A stretch of DNA of 59,100 nucleotides from Bacteroidales bacterium (GTDB taxonomy: Bacteria > Bacteroidota > Bacteroidia > Bacteroidales > F082): NCBI GenBank assembly GCA_017538795.1, contig JAFYIE010000010.1:1-59100 (forward strand), read 5' to 3'. The first letter of the stretch is position 1. Every line of letters begins with the position of its first letter. The notes under the pieces were generated by a model. It was not told the DNA's origin. It made no database searches and saw nothing but the letters and a program-made list of their open reading frames with translations. This document shows positions 1 to 6,948 of this stretch, piece after piece. The translations under genes were made by a program, and so were the position numbers.

Positions 1-156
1 AACTGCCCAATGGGTGTCATCAGTCTGGCAAAAGAAGTTAATGGAAAAGGTTACAACTACGCTTACATGGCGGAACCTGACAAGTGCATTGGCTGCGCAA
101 GCTGCGGCATCGTATGTCCTGATGGAGTTATCTCCGTTTACAAAGCAAAACTGTAA
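1..156 (+). CDS. Ferredoxin-like (4Fe-4S) subunit of 2-oxoacid:ferredoxin oxidoreductase, 3' part
   Basis: The window opens inside this gene; 51 residues remain before TAA. They contain the 4Fe-4S motif CIGCASCGIVCP, whose four cysteines bind one cluster, and the segment starts with another NCP that could be the end of a first cluster motif. A small dicluster ferredoxin encoded just before the alpha subunit is the usual delta subunit of VOR/KOR-type complexes, passing electrons from the TPP site to free ferredoxin in the cytoplasm. The start and any N-terminal cluster lie outside the window. The alpha subunit gene follows after 35 nt, consistent with one operon. Confidence 0.85.
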   Translation, partial: NCPMGVISLAKEVNGKGYNYAYMAEPDKCIGCASCGIVCPDGVISVYKAKL

Positions 157-191
157 TCAAATCATTGTCAAACATTTAAAAATTTATCATA

Positions 192-1277
192 ATGGGAGAA
201 TTAAAACTGATGAAGGGTAACGAGGCATTGGCAGAAGCCGCCATCCGCTACGGCGCTGATGCTTATTTCGGATATCCTATCACCCCTCAGTCAGAGGTGA
301 TCGAGTATCTGTCGGAACAGAACCCTTATGAACGTACCGGTATGGTCGTTCTTCAAGCTGAAAGTGAATTGGCAGCCATCAACATGGTTTACGGAGCTGG
401 CGCATCAGGCAAGCGCGTCATGACCTCATCATCAAGCCCTGGAGTGTGCTTGAAACAGGAAGGTCTGGCATACATCGCAGGCGCTGAGATTCCTTGCGTC
501 TTCGCTGACGTCGTCCGCGGCGGCCCGGGTCTTGGTACAATCCAGCCATCACAGGCCGACTATTTCCAGAACACCAAAGGCGGTGGCAACGGTGACTACC
601 GTAACCTCGTACTCGCTCCGGCATCAGTGCAGGAGATGTGCGACTTCGTGGCACTCGGCTTCGACTTGGCATTCAAATATCGTATGGCAGCATGTATCCT
701 CTCTGACGGTGCTATCGGCCAGATGATGGAGAAGGTCGTCCTTCCGGAACAGAAGCCACGTATGACCGACGAGGAAATCAAGGCTAAATATCCTTGGGCT
801 ATCAACGGCCGCAAGAACGGCACACAACACCGCATCATCACCTCTTTGGACCTCGATTCAGCAAAGATGGAAGAGCACAACATCCATCTCCAGAAGAAAT
901 ACAAAGAGATCGAAGAGAAAGAAGTCCGTTACGAAATGATTAACTGCGACGATGCAGAATACGTATTCGTAGCTTACGGCTCAAGCGCACGTATCGCTCA
1001 GAAGTCAGTGCAGCTCGGCCGCGAGGCAGGATTGAAAGTCGGTTTGCTCCGTCCTATCACCCTCTGGCCTTACCCAACAAAGGCTATCGACGCTCTCATC
1101 AAGAAAGGCGTCAAGGGATTCTTATCAGTAGAGTTAAGCTGCGGTCAGATGATCGAAGACGTTCGTTTGGCTTGCAACGGTCGTGTCAAGGCTGAGCACT
1201 TCGGCCGCGTCGGTGGTATCATCCACACACCAGAGGAAGTTCTCGAAGCTATGAAGAAACAAATTATAGGAGAATAA
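192..1277 (+). CDS. vorB: 2-oxoacid:ferredoxin oxidoreductase, alpha subunit (VorB-like)
   Basis: 361 residues. It carries the pyrimidine-binding half of the thiamine-diphosphate site, with GYPITPQSEV near residues 27-36 and the N-terminal LMKGNEA signature of VorB-type alpha subunits (2-oxoisovalerate or 2-oxoglutarate:ferredoxin oxidoreductase). Known family chemistry is oxidative decarboxylation of a 2-oxoacid to an acyl-CoA with reduction of ferredoxin, as in anaerobic amino acid fermentation. The chain ends in a C-terminal core domain resembling the transketolase C-terminal region. The beta subunit starts 4 nt after the stop, so translation is probably coupled. Substrate (branched-chain 2-oxoacid versus 2-oxoglutarate) cannot be fixed from sequence alone. 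Confidence 0.92.
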   Translation: MGELKLMKGNEALAEAAIRYGADAYFGYPITPQSEVIEYLSEQNPYERTGMVVLQAESELAAINMVYGAGASGKRVMTSSSSPGVCLKQEGLAYIAGAEIPCVFADVVRGGPGLGTIQPSQADYFQNTKGGGNGDYRNLVLAPASVQEMCDFVALGFDLAFKYRMAACILSDGAIGQMMEKVVLPEQKPRMTDEEIKAKYPWAINGRKNGTQHRIITSLDLDSAKMEEHNIHLQKKYKEIEEKEVRYEMINCDDAEYVFVAYGSSARIAQKSVQLGREAGLKVGLLRPITLWPYPTKAIDALIKKGVKGFLSVELSCGQMIEDVRLACNGRVKAEHFGRVGGIIHTPEEVLEAMKKQIIGE

Positions 1278-1281
1278 GAAA

Positions 1282-2097
1282 ATGACAGTACAAGATATTA
1301 TCAAACCTGAAAACTTAGTATATCAGAAATCTAAGTTATTGACCAACAAGCCTTTCCACTATTGCCCAGGCTGCGGTCACGGCACTGTCCACCGTATCAT
1401 CGCTGAGGTTCTTGAAGAACTTGGCGTTGGCGACAAAACCATCGGCGTTTCTCCAGTAGGTTGCGCCGTTATGGCATACGACTACTTCGACGTTGACTTC
1501 GCCGAGGCAGCACACGGCCGCGCACCGGCGGTCGCGACAGGTATCAAACGTGTATGGCCTGACAAAGTCGTGTTCTCCTATCAGGGCGACGGTGACTTGG
1601 CGGCTATCGGTACTTGCGAGACAATCCACACATGCAACCGTGGCGAGAACATCACCATGATTTTCGTGAACAACGGTATCTATGGTATGACAGGTGGCCA
1701 GATGGCTCCTACCACACTCGAAGGCATGAAGACTGCAACAACACCTTACGGTCGTAAGGCTACATTACCTGCAGGCGCTGGCTTCGACGGTATCCCAAAC
1801 AACGGTTATCCACTCCACATCACCGAATTGATTGCACGTCTTCCTGGCACAAAATACGTGACACGTCAGGCTGTTTATGATCCTGCACACGTACGCAACG
1901 CCAAGAAAGCTATCAAGAAGGCTTTTGAAAATCAGATTAACGGAAAGAGCGGCGTCAACTTCGTCGAAATCGTATCGAACTGCAACTCCAACTGGAAGAT
2001 GGAACCTGTCGCAGCTAACAAATGGTTGGTTGAGAACATGCTTCCTGAATATCCGCTTGGCGATATCAAAGTCGATGGAAAGCTCGTTGAAAAATAA
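1282..2097 (+). CDS. 2-oxoacid:ferredoxin oxidoreductase, beta subunit (TPP-binding)
   Basis: 271 residues. It holds the pyrophosphate-binding half of the thiamine-diphosphate site: CPGCGHGT near residues 28-35, the GDGDLA motif near residue 99 and NNGIYGMTGG near residue 131, which together bind Mg-TPP. It pairs with the alpha subunit encoded immediately upstream to form the catalytic core. Conserved cysteines in CPGCG and further on (CNRG, VSNCNSN) are in the positions expected for the beta-subunit 4Fe-4S cluster of KOR-type enzymes. Length is normal for the short beta subunits of four-subunit complexes. Confidence 0.92.
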   Translation: MTVQDIIKPENLVYQKSKLLTNKPFHYCPGCGHGTVHRIIAEVLEELGVGDKTIGVSPVGCAVMAYDYFDVDFAEAAHGRAPAVATGIKRVWPDKVVFSYQGDGDLAAIGTCETIHTCNRGENITMIFVNNGIYGMTGGQMAPTTLEGMKTATTPYGRKATLPAGAGFDGIPNNGYPLHITELIARLPGTKYVTRQAVYDPAHVRNAKKAIKKAFENQINGKSGVNFVEIVSNCNSNWKMEPVAANKWLVENMLPEYPLGDIKVDGKLVEK

Positions 2098-2114
2098 TTT
2101 AAAAAATTAAAGCA

Positions 2115-2657
2115 ATGACAGAAGAAATTATTATTGCCGGATTCGGCGGACAGGGTGTCTTATCAATGGGTAAGATCCTTGCATATAGCGGCATCATGGA
2201 AGGCAAAGAAGTGAGCTGGATGCCATCATACGGTCCTGAGATGCGTGGTGGTACCGCCAACGTGACTGTCATCGTCAGCGATGAACGCGTGTGCTCTCCT
2301 ATCATCAACGCATTCGACACAGCAGTGATTTTGAACCAGCAGTCACTCGACAAGTTCGAATCGAAAGTAAAACCTGGCGGATACCTTCTCTATGATCCGA
2401 ACGGCATCACAAAGAAGCCTACCCGTAAGGACATCAACATCTACACCATCGAAGGTGCACAGTTGGCATCAGACATGGGTAACAGCAAAGTGTTCAACAT
2501 GATTATCCTCGGCGCATTCTTGAAGCTTCGTCCAATCATCGACGACAAGAACGTTGAAGAGGGTCTTCGCCACAGCTTGCCAGAGCGTGCTCACAAGCTC
2601 ATTCCATTGAACATGGAAGCAGTTAAGGTTGGTAAGGATAATGTGAAAAAGGCGTAA
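2115..2657 (+). CDS. 2-oxoacid:ferredoxin oxidoreductase, gamma subunit
   Basis: 180 residues of the pyruvate/ketoisovalerate oxidoreductase gamma domain. It begins with the glycine-rich GFGGQGVLSMG (residues 9-19) and has the family PSYGPEMRGG segment. In this enzyme class the gamma subunit contributes to CoA binding and subunit contacts. It is the last gene of the ferredoxin-alpha-beta-gamma operon, 17 nt behind the beta subunit, and a strong terminator lies about 45 nt after its stop. Confidence 0.92.
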   Translation: MTEEIIIAGFGGQGVLSMGKILAYSGIMEGKEVSWMPSYGPEMRGGTANVTVIVSDERVCSPIINAFDTAVILNQQSLDKFESKVKPGGYLLYDPNGITKKPTRKDINIYTIEGAQLASDMGNSKVFNMIILGAFLKLRPIIDDKNVEEGLRHSLPERAHKLIPLNMEAVKVGKDNVKKA

Positions 2658-2660
2658 TGA

Positions 2661-2699
2661 GCCATTAAGCCATTAGGTTAATAGCCATTAGCCATTAAA
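2661..2699. repeat. Short degenerate tandem repeat of GCCATTA units
   Basis: Four GCCATTA(A) heptamers, partly spaced by GGTTAATA, fill the gap between the gamma-subunit stop and its terminator. No coding or promoter signal is seen in it. Similar but different short-period arrays occupy other intergenic gaps of this window. Confidence 0.6.
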
Positions 2700-2701
2700 A
2701 T

Positions 2702-2737
2702 GTAGAGCCGTCACAGTGTGGCGGCTCTACGTGTTTT
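2702..2737 (+). terminator. Rho-independent terminator of the oxidoreductase operon
   Basis: GTAGAGCCG (2702-2710) pairs perfectly with CGGCTCTAC (2722-2730). The inner CAC/GTG can extend the stem. GTGTTTTTGT follows. It lies between the operon and the convergent membrane-protein gene and has no T-run on the minus strand, so it mainly serves the plus strand. Confidence 0.85.
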
Positions 2738-2751
2738 TGTCATCATAATTG

Positions 2752-3045
2752 TTATCCCCAATATTCCACAGTGCCAAAGATGGCCAGGGCAAGGAAAAAG
2801 AATTGGATGGCATAACCAATGGCAGTCATAAAACGGCTACCTGCCAGATTCATGCTGCTCTTGATCCAAAACCAACGTGGAGGCACCGTGTCGCCCCAAC
2901 CTACAATGCCGACCACTAGACCGAGAACTGCACTCAATGCACCCACAACAAGTGATGCGGGAGATGGGTCTTCAAGTAGGTATAGTCCACCGAGTATTAT
3001 TGCTATTGGACTAATGAATTGGAATATCCAAAGAAATATTGCCAT
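2752..3045 (-). CDS. Small membrane protein, possible partner or immunity protein of the radical SAM cassette
   Basis: 97 residues, not recognised. It is highly hydrophobic with about three to four predicted membrane segments (roughly residues 3-24, 30-50, 72-92) and polar connecting stretches around EDPSP and GWGDTVPPRW. It starts 30 nt past the terminator that follows the 36-residue peptide gene on the same strand, so read-through could place it in the same transcript. Small multi-span proteins next to ribosomal peptide cassettes are sometimes immunity or export factors; that role is inference from position only. It may equally be an unrelated membrane protein. Confidence 0.65.
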   Translation of the reverse strand: MAIFLWIFQFISPIAIILGGLYLLEDPSPASLVVGALSAVLGLVVGIVGWGDTVPPRWFWIKSSMNLAGSRFMTAIGYAIQFFFLALAIFGTVEYWG

Positions 3046-3074
3046 ATTGTTTCAATTTCATTTCATTATCACTT

Positions 3075-3103
3075 AAAAAGGTGCTGTTTGTTGCAACAGC
3101 ACC
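3075..3103 (-). terminator. Rho-independent terminator after the 36-residue peptide gene
   Basis: On the minus strand GGTGCTGTT and AACAGCACC form a perfect 9-bp stem with a 6-nt loop, followed directly by TTTTT. It sits about 20 nt after the stop of the mini-peptide gene. This supports the peptide gene as a real transcribed end of the radical SAM operon. Confidence 0.85.
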
Positions 3104-3122
3104 ATTACCAAATTTTTGAGGT

Positions 3123-3233
3123 TCAACCTTTTGCCGGACCACCAGCGCATGGTAAACGTCCAGGAGCCTTCTTGCACTTCACGCCTTGTTTTGAGCAACT
3201 TCTCTTGCTCGGTTTTAATTCAACGTCTTTCAT
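3123..3233 (-). CDS. 36-residue Cys/Lys-rich peptide, candidate RiPP precursor
   Basis: A short reading frame, 36 codons from ATG at 3233 to TGA at 3123. It begins MKDVELKPSKR and ends LPCAGGPAKG, with three cysteines (residues 13, 20, 29), about ten Lys/Arg and only two acidic residues. The in-frame upstream stop TAA leaves this ATG as the only start. It lies 48 nt after the radical SAM/SPASM gene on the same strand and is followed at once by a strong terminator, which is what a real last gene of the operon would show. A charged leader and a Cys/Gly/Pro-rich tail fit a precursor modified by the neighbouring enzyme. I do not recognise a named precursor family. Function is inference. Confidence 0.7.
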   Translation of the reverse strand: MKDVELKPSKRSCSKQGVKCKKAPGRLPCAGGPAKG

Positions 3234-3281
3234 TGTGAAACATTTTTTTAATTATTGGAGATTACAGGGTCTCCGTTTGCC

Positions 3282-4817
3282 CTATTGTAAATATTCATGT
3301 TGTATAATATCATCTTTAATCTCAAGAGTATTAATGTAATTCTCAATTGACATACCTTGCAAAATATCCTCGCTATTACGCAATCGCATTACCGTATTGT
3401 ATCGTATTTTTGCCAAATAACAATTATTTTCTCCACCATTTAGATGCTCTCCAGTATCATTGTAATTATTACCTGGGCAGAAATAACAATAATAACAGTA
3501 TTCGTGAGAATAACACTCATTAAAATCTTTTTCCGTGGTGTGCTTCCATTTCCACAAGAAATCATTTTTCTCAATAATTTGTCTGATATTATTCTGCTTG
3601 ACATTTCCCAATATTTTGTGGAAAGAGCAGCAAGGAGTGATGTCGCCATTGGGATTGATGCAGAATGAACTGCTTGCAGCTCCACAAGGAGGAGCATTGA
3701 GAAATTTCCTATCGACAGGACTATCGTCATTCACTTTGTCAATGTTAATGTGCTGTATCACATCTTCGTCAAGCAACACAACAGATAATTGTTCTGGAGT
3801 AAGTCGCAGGTGTTTTGACACACATTTATCACCATCAATGGAATCTGTTAACATTACATCAAATGCAAGTGACGAACCATATTTCCGCACATAGGGTTTC
3901 ACTTCAAAATATGTTTTAAGATTGGTTTGCATTAGAGGACATGCGACATCAATGGGAACCCCCAATTCATGCAGTCTGTCCATAACACTAACAGTGCGTT
4001 GCCAAGAGCCTTTTGTGCGCGTGATCTTGTCATGCACTTCCGGACTGCCACTATAAAGAGAACATTGAACTTTATACGGATAATAAGAAGCAAGGCATTC
4101 TTCTTTTCCGATTAACCCAAGCCCATTGGTATAAACACTAACAGCAACATCTTTTTTATACAGGTAATCGATAATTTGCCATGTATAAGGGTGCATGAAT
4201 GGGTCGCCACCTGTAATAGTGGCTGATGCGAGACCATTGTCACAAAGGTCGTCTATAATACGGTAATAGTCATTAAGTGAAAGTTCCTCAATATCAGAAC
4301 GTCCATTACGTTCACCATCATTTCGCGTAGCCCCTGGATTATAACAATGGATACATTGAGCCTGACAGCGATAGGTAAGTTCAAACATTACATCGACCAA
4401 TGAGACGCAGTCCCTTATGGAATCAGCATAGGCCTGATATGCAGATTGCACTCCATCATTGGATAGCTCTTCAGAATGTGCTCCGATGGTTTGTGGCGAA
4501 TTCATGCCTTTACAATCGTTGCGATAGTTGGCAATCACCTCTTCTGTGATTTCCGTTTCCGAGAGAATTCCCATCGTGCATAACTCATCAAAGAATTTTA
4601 TTATTGACTTAGGTACAATATTACATTTTTTAGACACCTCATCGACTACCACTTTCCCATTATGCCCTGCTGCCAGCACACAACCTATCACTTCTGCACT
4701 CTCTTCTTCATAAAAAAAGTTCTCCCGAGAAAGCAGATTAAACATAATAGCCACACGCTTGTCCGCATTGTATTTGCCACAAGTCCAAGGTGGACGGAAA
4801 TAAATTTCACTACTCAT
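3282..4817 (-). CDS. Radical SAM/SPASM peptide-modifying enzyme candidate
   Basis: 511 residues. Residues about 22-90 resemble the small winged-helix PqqD-like peptide-recognition domain that many RiPP maturases carry at the N terminus. The radical SAM core has CxxxCxxC at C151, C155 and C158 and a GGDP motif at 203-206. The C-terminal SPASM region has clustered cysteines (C378, C386, C396/C397, C435, C441, C444, C447, C466) suited to two auxiliary 4Fe-4S clusters. Known SPASM proteins install crosslinks or epimerise residues in ribosomal peptides. The ATG overlaps the stop of the upstream gene by 4 nt and the candidate substrate follows 48 nt downstream. The gene is more AT-rich than the oxidoreductase operon beside it, consistent with acquisition. 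Confidence 0.88.
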   Translation of the reverse strand: MSSEIYFRPPWTCGKYNADKRVAIMFNLLSRENFFYEEESAEVIGCVLAAGHNGKVVVDEVSKKCNIVPKSIIKFFDELCTMGILSETEITEEVIANYRNDCKGMNSPQTIGAHSEELSNDGVQSAYQAYADSIRDCVSLVDVMFELTYRCQAQCIHCYNPGATRNDGERNGRSDIEELSLNDYYRIIDDLCDNGLASATITGGDPFMHPYTWQIIDYLYKKDVAVSVYTNGLGLIGKEECLASYYPYKVQCSLYSGSPEVHDKITRTKGSWQRTVSVMDRLHELGVPIDVACPLMQTNLKTYFEVKPYVRKYGSSLAFDVMLTDSIDGDKCVSKHLRLTPEQLSVVLLDEDVIQHINIDKVNDDSPVDRKFLNAPPCGAASSSFCINPNGDITPCCSFHKILGNVKQNNIRQIIEKNDFLWKWKHTTEKDFNECYSHEYCYYCYFCPGNNYNDTGEHLNGGENNCYLAKIRYNTVMRLRNSEDILQGMSIENYINTLEIKDDIIQHEYLQ

Positions 4818-5398
4818 AAACTGATATAAACTATGTAAATGTGGTCGGTATCAATATTCTTATCAACAAGTTCTACGCAATCATTGCCGTAGAGTTCTTT
4901 CATTGCAATACGAGCTTTGGAAACATCTTGTATTACCATGAATTTGTAATAATTATCTACATTATCTATGTCGCCTTTGGTCTTTCCATTGCGAAGCCCT
5001 TGCAAATCTTTTTTCAACGCAATCTTTTGAGCAGCCCCGAAACTCTTTTCTCCAACAGGAATATTACACTTTATTTCTGCAATAATTCTACATTCCTTGT
5101 CTTGGACATCAAAGCCGTTAGTATTTGGATGTTGTTCATCGACCTCTTTCCTCATTCTTTCCGCCTGCTCATTATTGACAATGCCCAATCGGCATATTTC
5201 ATCAATAAAACCTAACGTAACCCTTAATGTTATCAAGTTGTTGATGTTGCTGATGGCTTTTTTCATCTCGACAAGGTCGTTGGTTGTAAGACGTTTCAAA
5301 TAGTCTTCACCATTTGTCTTTAATGCCTTATTCCAATAACTATTAAACTTCTCTTCTAGGTCAAGTTGTCGGGAATATCCCAAGTTATTATCTTTCAT
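4814..5398 (-). CDS. PD-(D/E)XK nuclease-like protein linked to the radical SAM enzyme
   Basis: 194 residues, not a named family I recognise. The first 90 residues are helical and charged. A PD-(D/E)XK-like pattern follows: D97 in NGFDVQD, then E108-I-K110 in IIAEIKC, then a helix starting with GAAQKIALKKD, matching the usual D...ExK...Q/K core order. It overlaps the radical SAM start by 4 nt (ATGA), so the two are co-translated. In this cassette it might process nucleic acid, act in regulation, or use the fold for a non-nuclease role. The start is the second of two near-identical start contexts (see 5405-5425). Confidence 0.75.
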   Translation of the reverse strand: MKDNNLGYSRQLDLEEKFNSYWNKALKTNGEDYLKRLTTNDLVEMKKAISNINNLITLRVTLGFIDEICRLGIVNNEQAERMRKEVDEQHPNTNGFDVQDKECRIIAEIKCNIPVGEKSFGAAQKIALKKDLQGLRNGKTKGDIDNVDNYYKFMVIQDVSKARIAMKELYGNDCVELVDKNIDTDHIYIVYISL

Positions 5399-5442
5399 AT
5401 CTTTTTACAATTTATTATCTTTCATTTCTTTTTACAAATTAA
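5388..5442. repeat. Imperfect tandem duplication over the translation start of the 194-residue protein
   Basis: On the minus strand the unit ATGAAAGATAATAA..TTGTAAAAAGA occurs twice in direct succession. The downstream copy contains the real start (MKDNN), and the upstream copy (5405-5425) encodes a six-codon frame MKDNKL ending TAA. The second A-rich ribosome-binding region is therefore part of the repeat. Confidence 0.6.
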
Positions 5443-5505
5443 CACCTTTTTTCCTATTCCTTCGAAGTCCTTGTTGGTCCTTTTAAGTCCGATTTGTCGG
5501 AACAT

Positions 5506-5680
5506 AAAAAAAGCGTGATACTTTTGCATCCGCTTATCGAGGTGTTTGGCATACCTATAGAGACGAGTGTTAAAAGCTCACGCTAACGTGCAACTTCTAG
5601 CATTATCCAATCTCTATACCTGAAAATCGCCAAACTTCCGATAAGATGAATACTGCTAAATGTCTATTTTATGTTTTATC
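5506..5680 (-). ncRNA. Rod-shaped structured RNA (leader or small RNA), element copy 1
   Basis: This fills most of the 330-nt gap at 5399-5731. A 113-nt rod at 5533-5645 folds on the minus strand: CTTATCG/CGATAAG closes the base, GTTTGGC/GCCAAAC and TATAGAGA/TCTCTATA form inner stems, and CACG/CGTG makes an apical hairpin. It lies between a good -33/-7 promoter (5685-5716) and a bulged GC stem followed by seven T (5506-5512). The layout of promoter, long interrupted hairpin and terminator recalls 6S-type and Bacteroidales-1-type RNAs, but I cannot assign a family. It could act as a separate small RNA or as the leader of the radical SAM operon. A homologous rod is at 53645-53757. Confidence 0.6.
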
Positions 5681-5684
5681 GGCG

Positions 5685-5716
5685 CAAAGATAATTAATAT
5701 TTTTGTAATTAACAAA
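5685..5716 (-). promoter_or_regulatory. Bacteroidota-type promoter for the structured RNA and radical SAM cassette
   Basis: On the minus strand TTTG (5713-5716) and TATCTTTG (5685-5692) are separated by 20 nt, matching the TTTG-N19-21-TAnnTTTG consensus of Bacteroidota housekeeping sigma. The expected start site is near 5678. That gives a leader of about 280 nt before the 194-residue protein. Confidence 0.75.
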
Positions 5717-5731
5717 TTTTCTTAAAATTTT

Positions 5732-6835
5732 TCAGTTTTCCTTGTTTATCGCATCATATAAACGAGAATAGATTTCGTTGTATTTGTCATTGTGAATTTT
5801 CTCCCAAGCACTGCGAAATTCACCCCTAGTCGTTGTATCATCGAGCAATGGAGAATCAATTTCCTTTAGCAATGAACGACATATTTTCGACCGTTCAGCA
5901 ACATCGATGTAAAGCTCAGATGGATTTCTACCATTCTCAACATCAACAATCACAGGGTTATACATGCTGTCGATGATATGCTCAGCACGTTCCAAAAGCT
6001 GGTTAAACTCTTTCGAATGGCCATTGGTTTGAGGTTTTAAAAACATCCAAGGCATTAAAGCTATTGCTAAAACAACTGCAATAATAGATATATTAGAGAT
6101 TCGAGATTTACGAGAAAAGGTTTTCTTTATCGCATCAATGCTGGTGAAACGCTTATCTCTGTCTTCTTGAGAACATTTCTTTGCAATATGAAAGTAACGA
6201 TGCGGGAAAATCTCTCTCAAAATCAAGCCGAAAGCATAAATATCCGCTCTGCCGTCGAGTTTAATGCCTCGCTGGAGCTGTTCTGGAGCGGCGTATTTCA
6301 TGGTGCCGGCAGGCTGTTTCAGTATTGCATAATCGTCGGCATCGGAGAGCCCGAAGTCGATAATTTTCACGTTGTTGCCGTTTCGGGTTATCAAGATATT
6401 ACTCGGTTTTAAGTCGCGGTGGATGATTTGCTTGCTGTGGATATATTCAAGCGCATCAACAAGCTGCTCGACGACCTTTTTTCTTGTGGCAACGGAAGGC
6501 TTAGAGGCAAGAAACGCATCCAAAGTAACTCCATCGATGTACTCCATCACGATGCATGGACCAAGTTCGGGGTTCATCTCCTTCGCAAATGACTTCGCTA
6601 TGTTCGGATGGTCGAGCTGAACCATCAGCTCATACTCCTTTTTCAGAAGTTCGAGGTAAACAGCCTGGTTCTGGTATTCGACAGCCAATCCTTTGAGCAT
6701 AAACCATCTGCCTTGGCGTTTTACCTTCATCAACTGGTTAAAACCACGGCTTGAAACGTCTTCATAAACAGATTTTGTATCGTCTTCCGACAAAAACTGT
6801 CCGTTGATAATGCCCGATGTACTGTCGTCGTTCAT
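5732..6835 (-). CDS. Membrane-anchored Ser/Thr protein kinase
   Basis: 367 residues from the ATG at 6835 (MNDDST). A frame extension to 6925 is rejected because its 30 residues are not kinase-like and overlap the divergent promoter region. The kinase domain has the ATP-binding Lys (K48), helix-C Glu (about 67), HRDLKPSN (139-146), DFG (160-162) and APE (183-185); the glycine-rich loop is degenerate. A single membrane segment lies near 249-267, followed by a helical C-terminal domain of about 100 residues, predicted extracytoplasmic. This Hanks-type layout suggests a signal-sensing kinase. It is divergent from the regulator-like protein at 6949-7515, a possible substrate or partner. Confidence 0.9.
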   Translation of the reverse strand: MNDDSTSGIINGQFLSEDDTKSVYEDVSSRGFNQLMKVKRQGRWFMLKGLAVEYQNQAVYLELLKKEYELMVQLDHPNIAKSFAKEMNPELGPCIVMEYIDGVTLDAFLASKPSVATRKKVVEQLVDALEYIHSKQIIHRDLKPSNILITRNGNNVKIIDFGLSDADDYAILKQPAGTMKYAAPEQLQRGIKLDGRADIYAFGLILREIFPHRYFHIAKKCSQEDRDKRFTSIDAIKKTFSRKSRISNISIIAVVLAIALMPWMFLKPQTNGHSKEFNQLLERAEHIIDSMYNPVIVDVENGRNPSELYIDVAERSKICRSLLKEIDSPLLDDTTTRGEFRSAWEKIHNDKYNEIYSRLYDAINKEN

Positions 6836-6948
6836 GATGTTTGTTTTTGCAAAATTATGGATTTTTATTACAAAAAGTGAAAAAAGGATTAAAAAGGACT
6901 GTTTTTTATTTGAAATTTTTCGCATTTTTGCAGTTCAAAACGAGAGTC

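Noticed and set aside
5506-5680. Retron msr/msd or group II intron RNA
   Set aside because: No reverse transcriptase gene occurs in the window, and the a1/a2 or domain V features are not seen.
5732-6925. Kinase start at 6925
   Set aside because: The extra 30 residues cross the promoter of the divergent gene and look non-coding.
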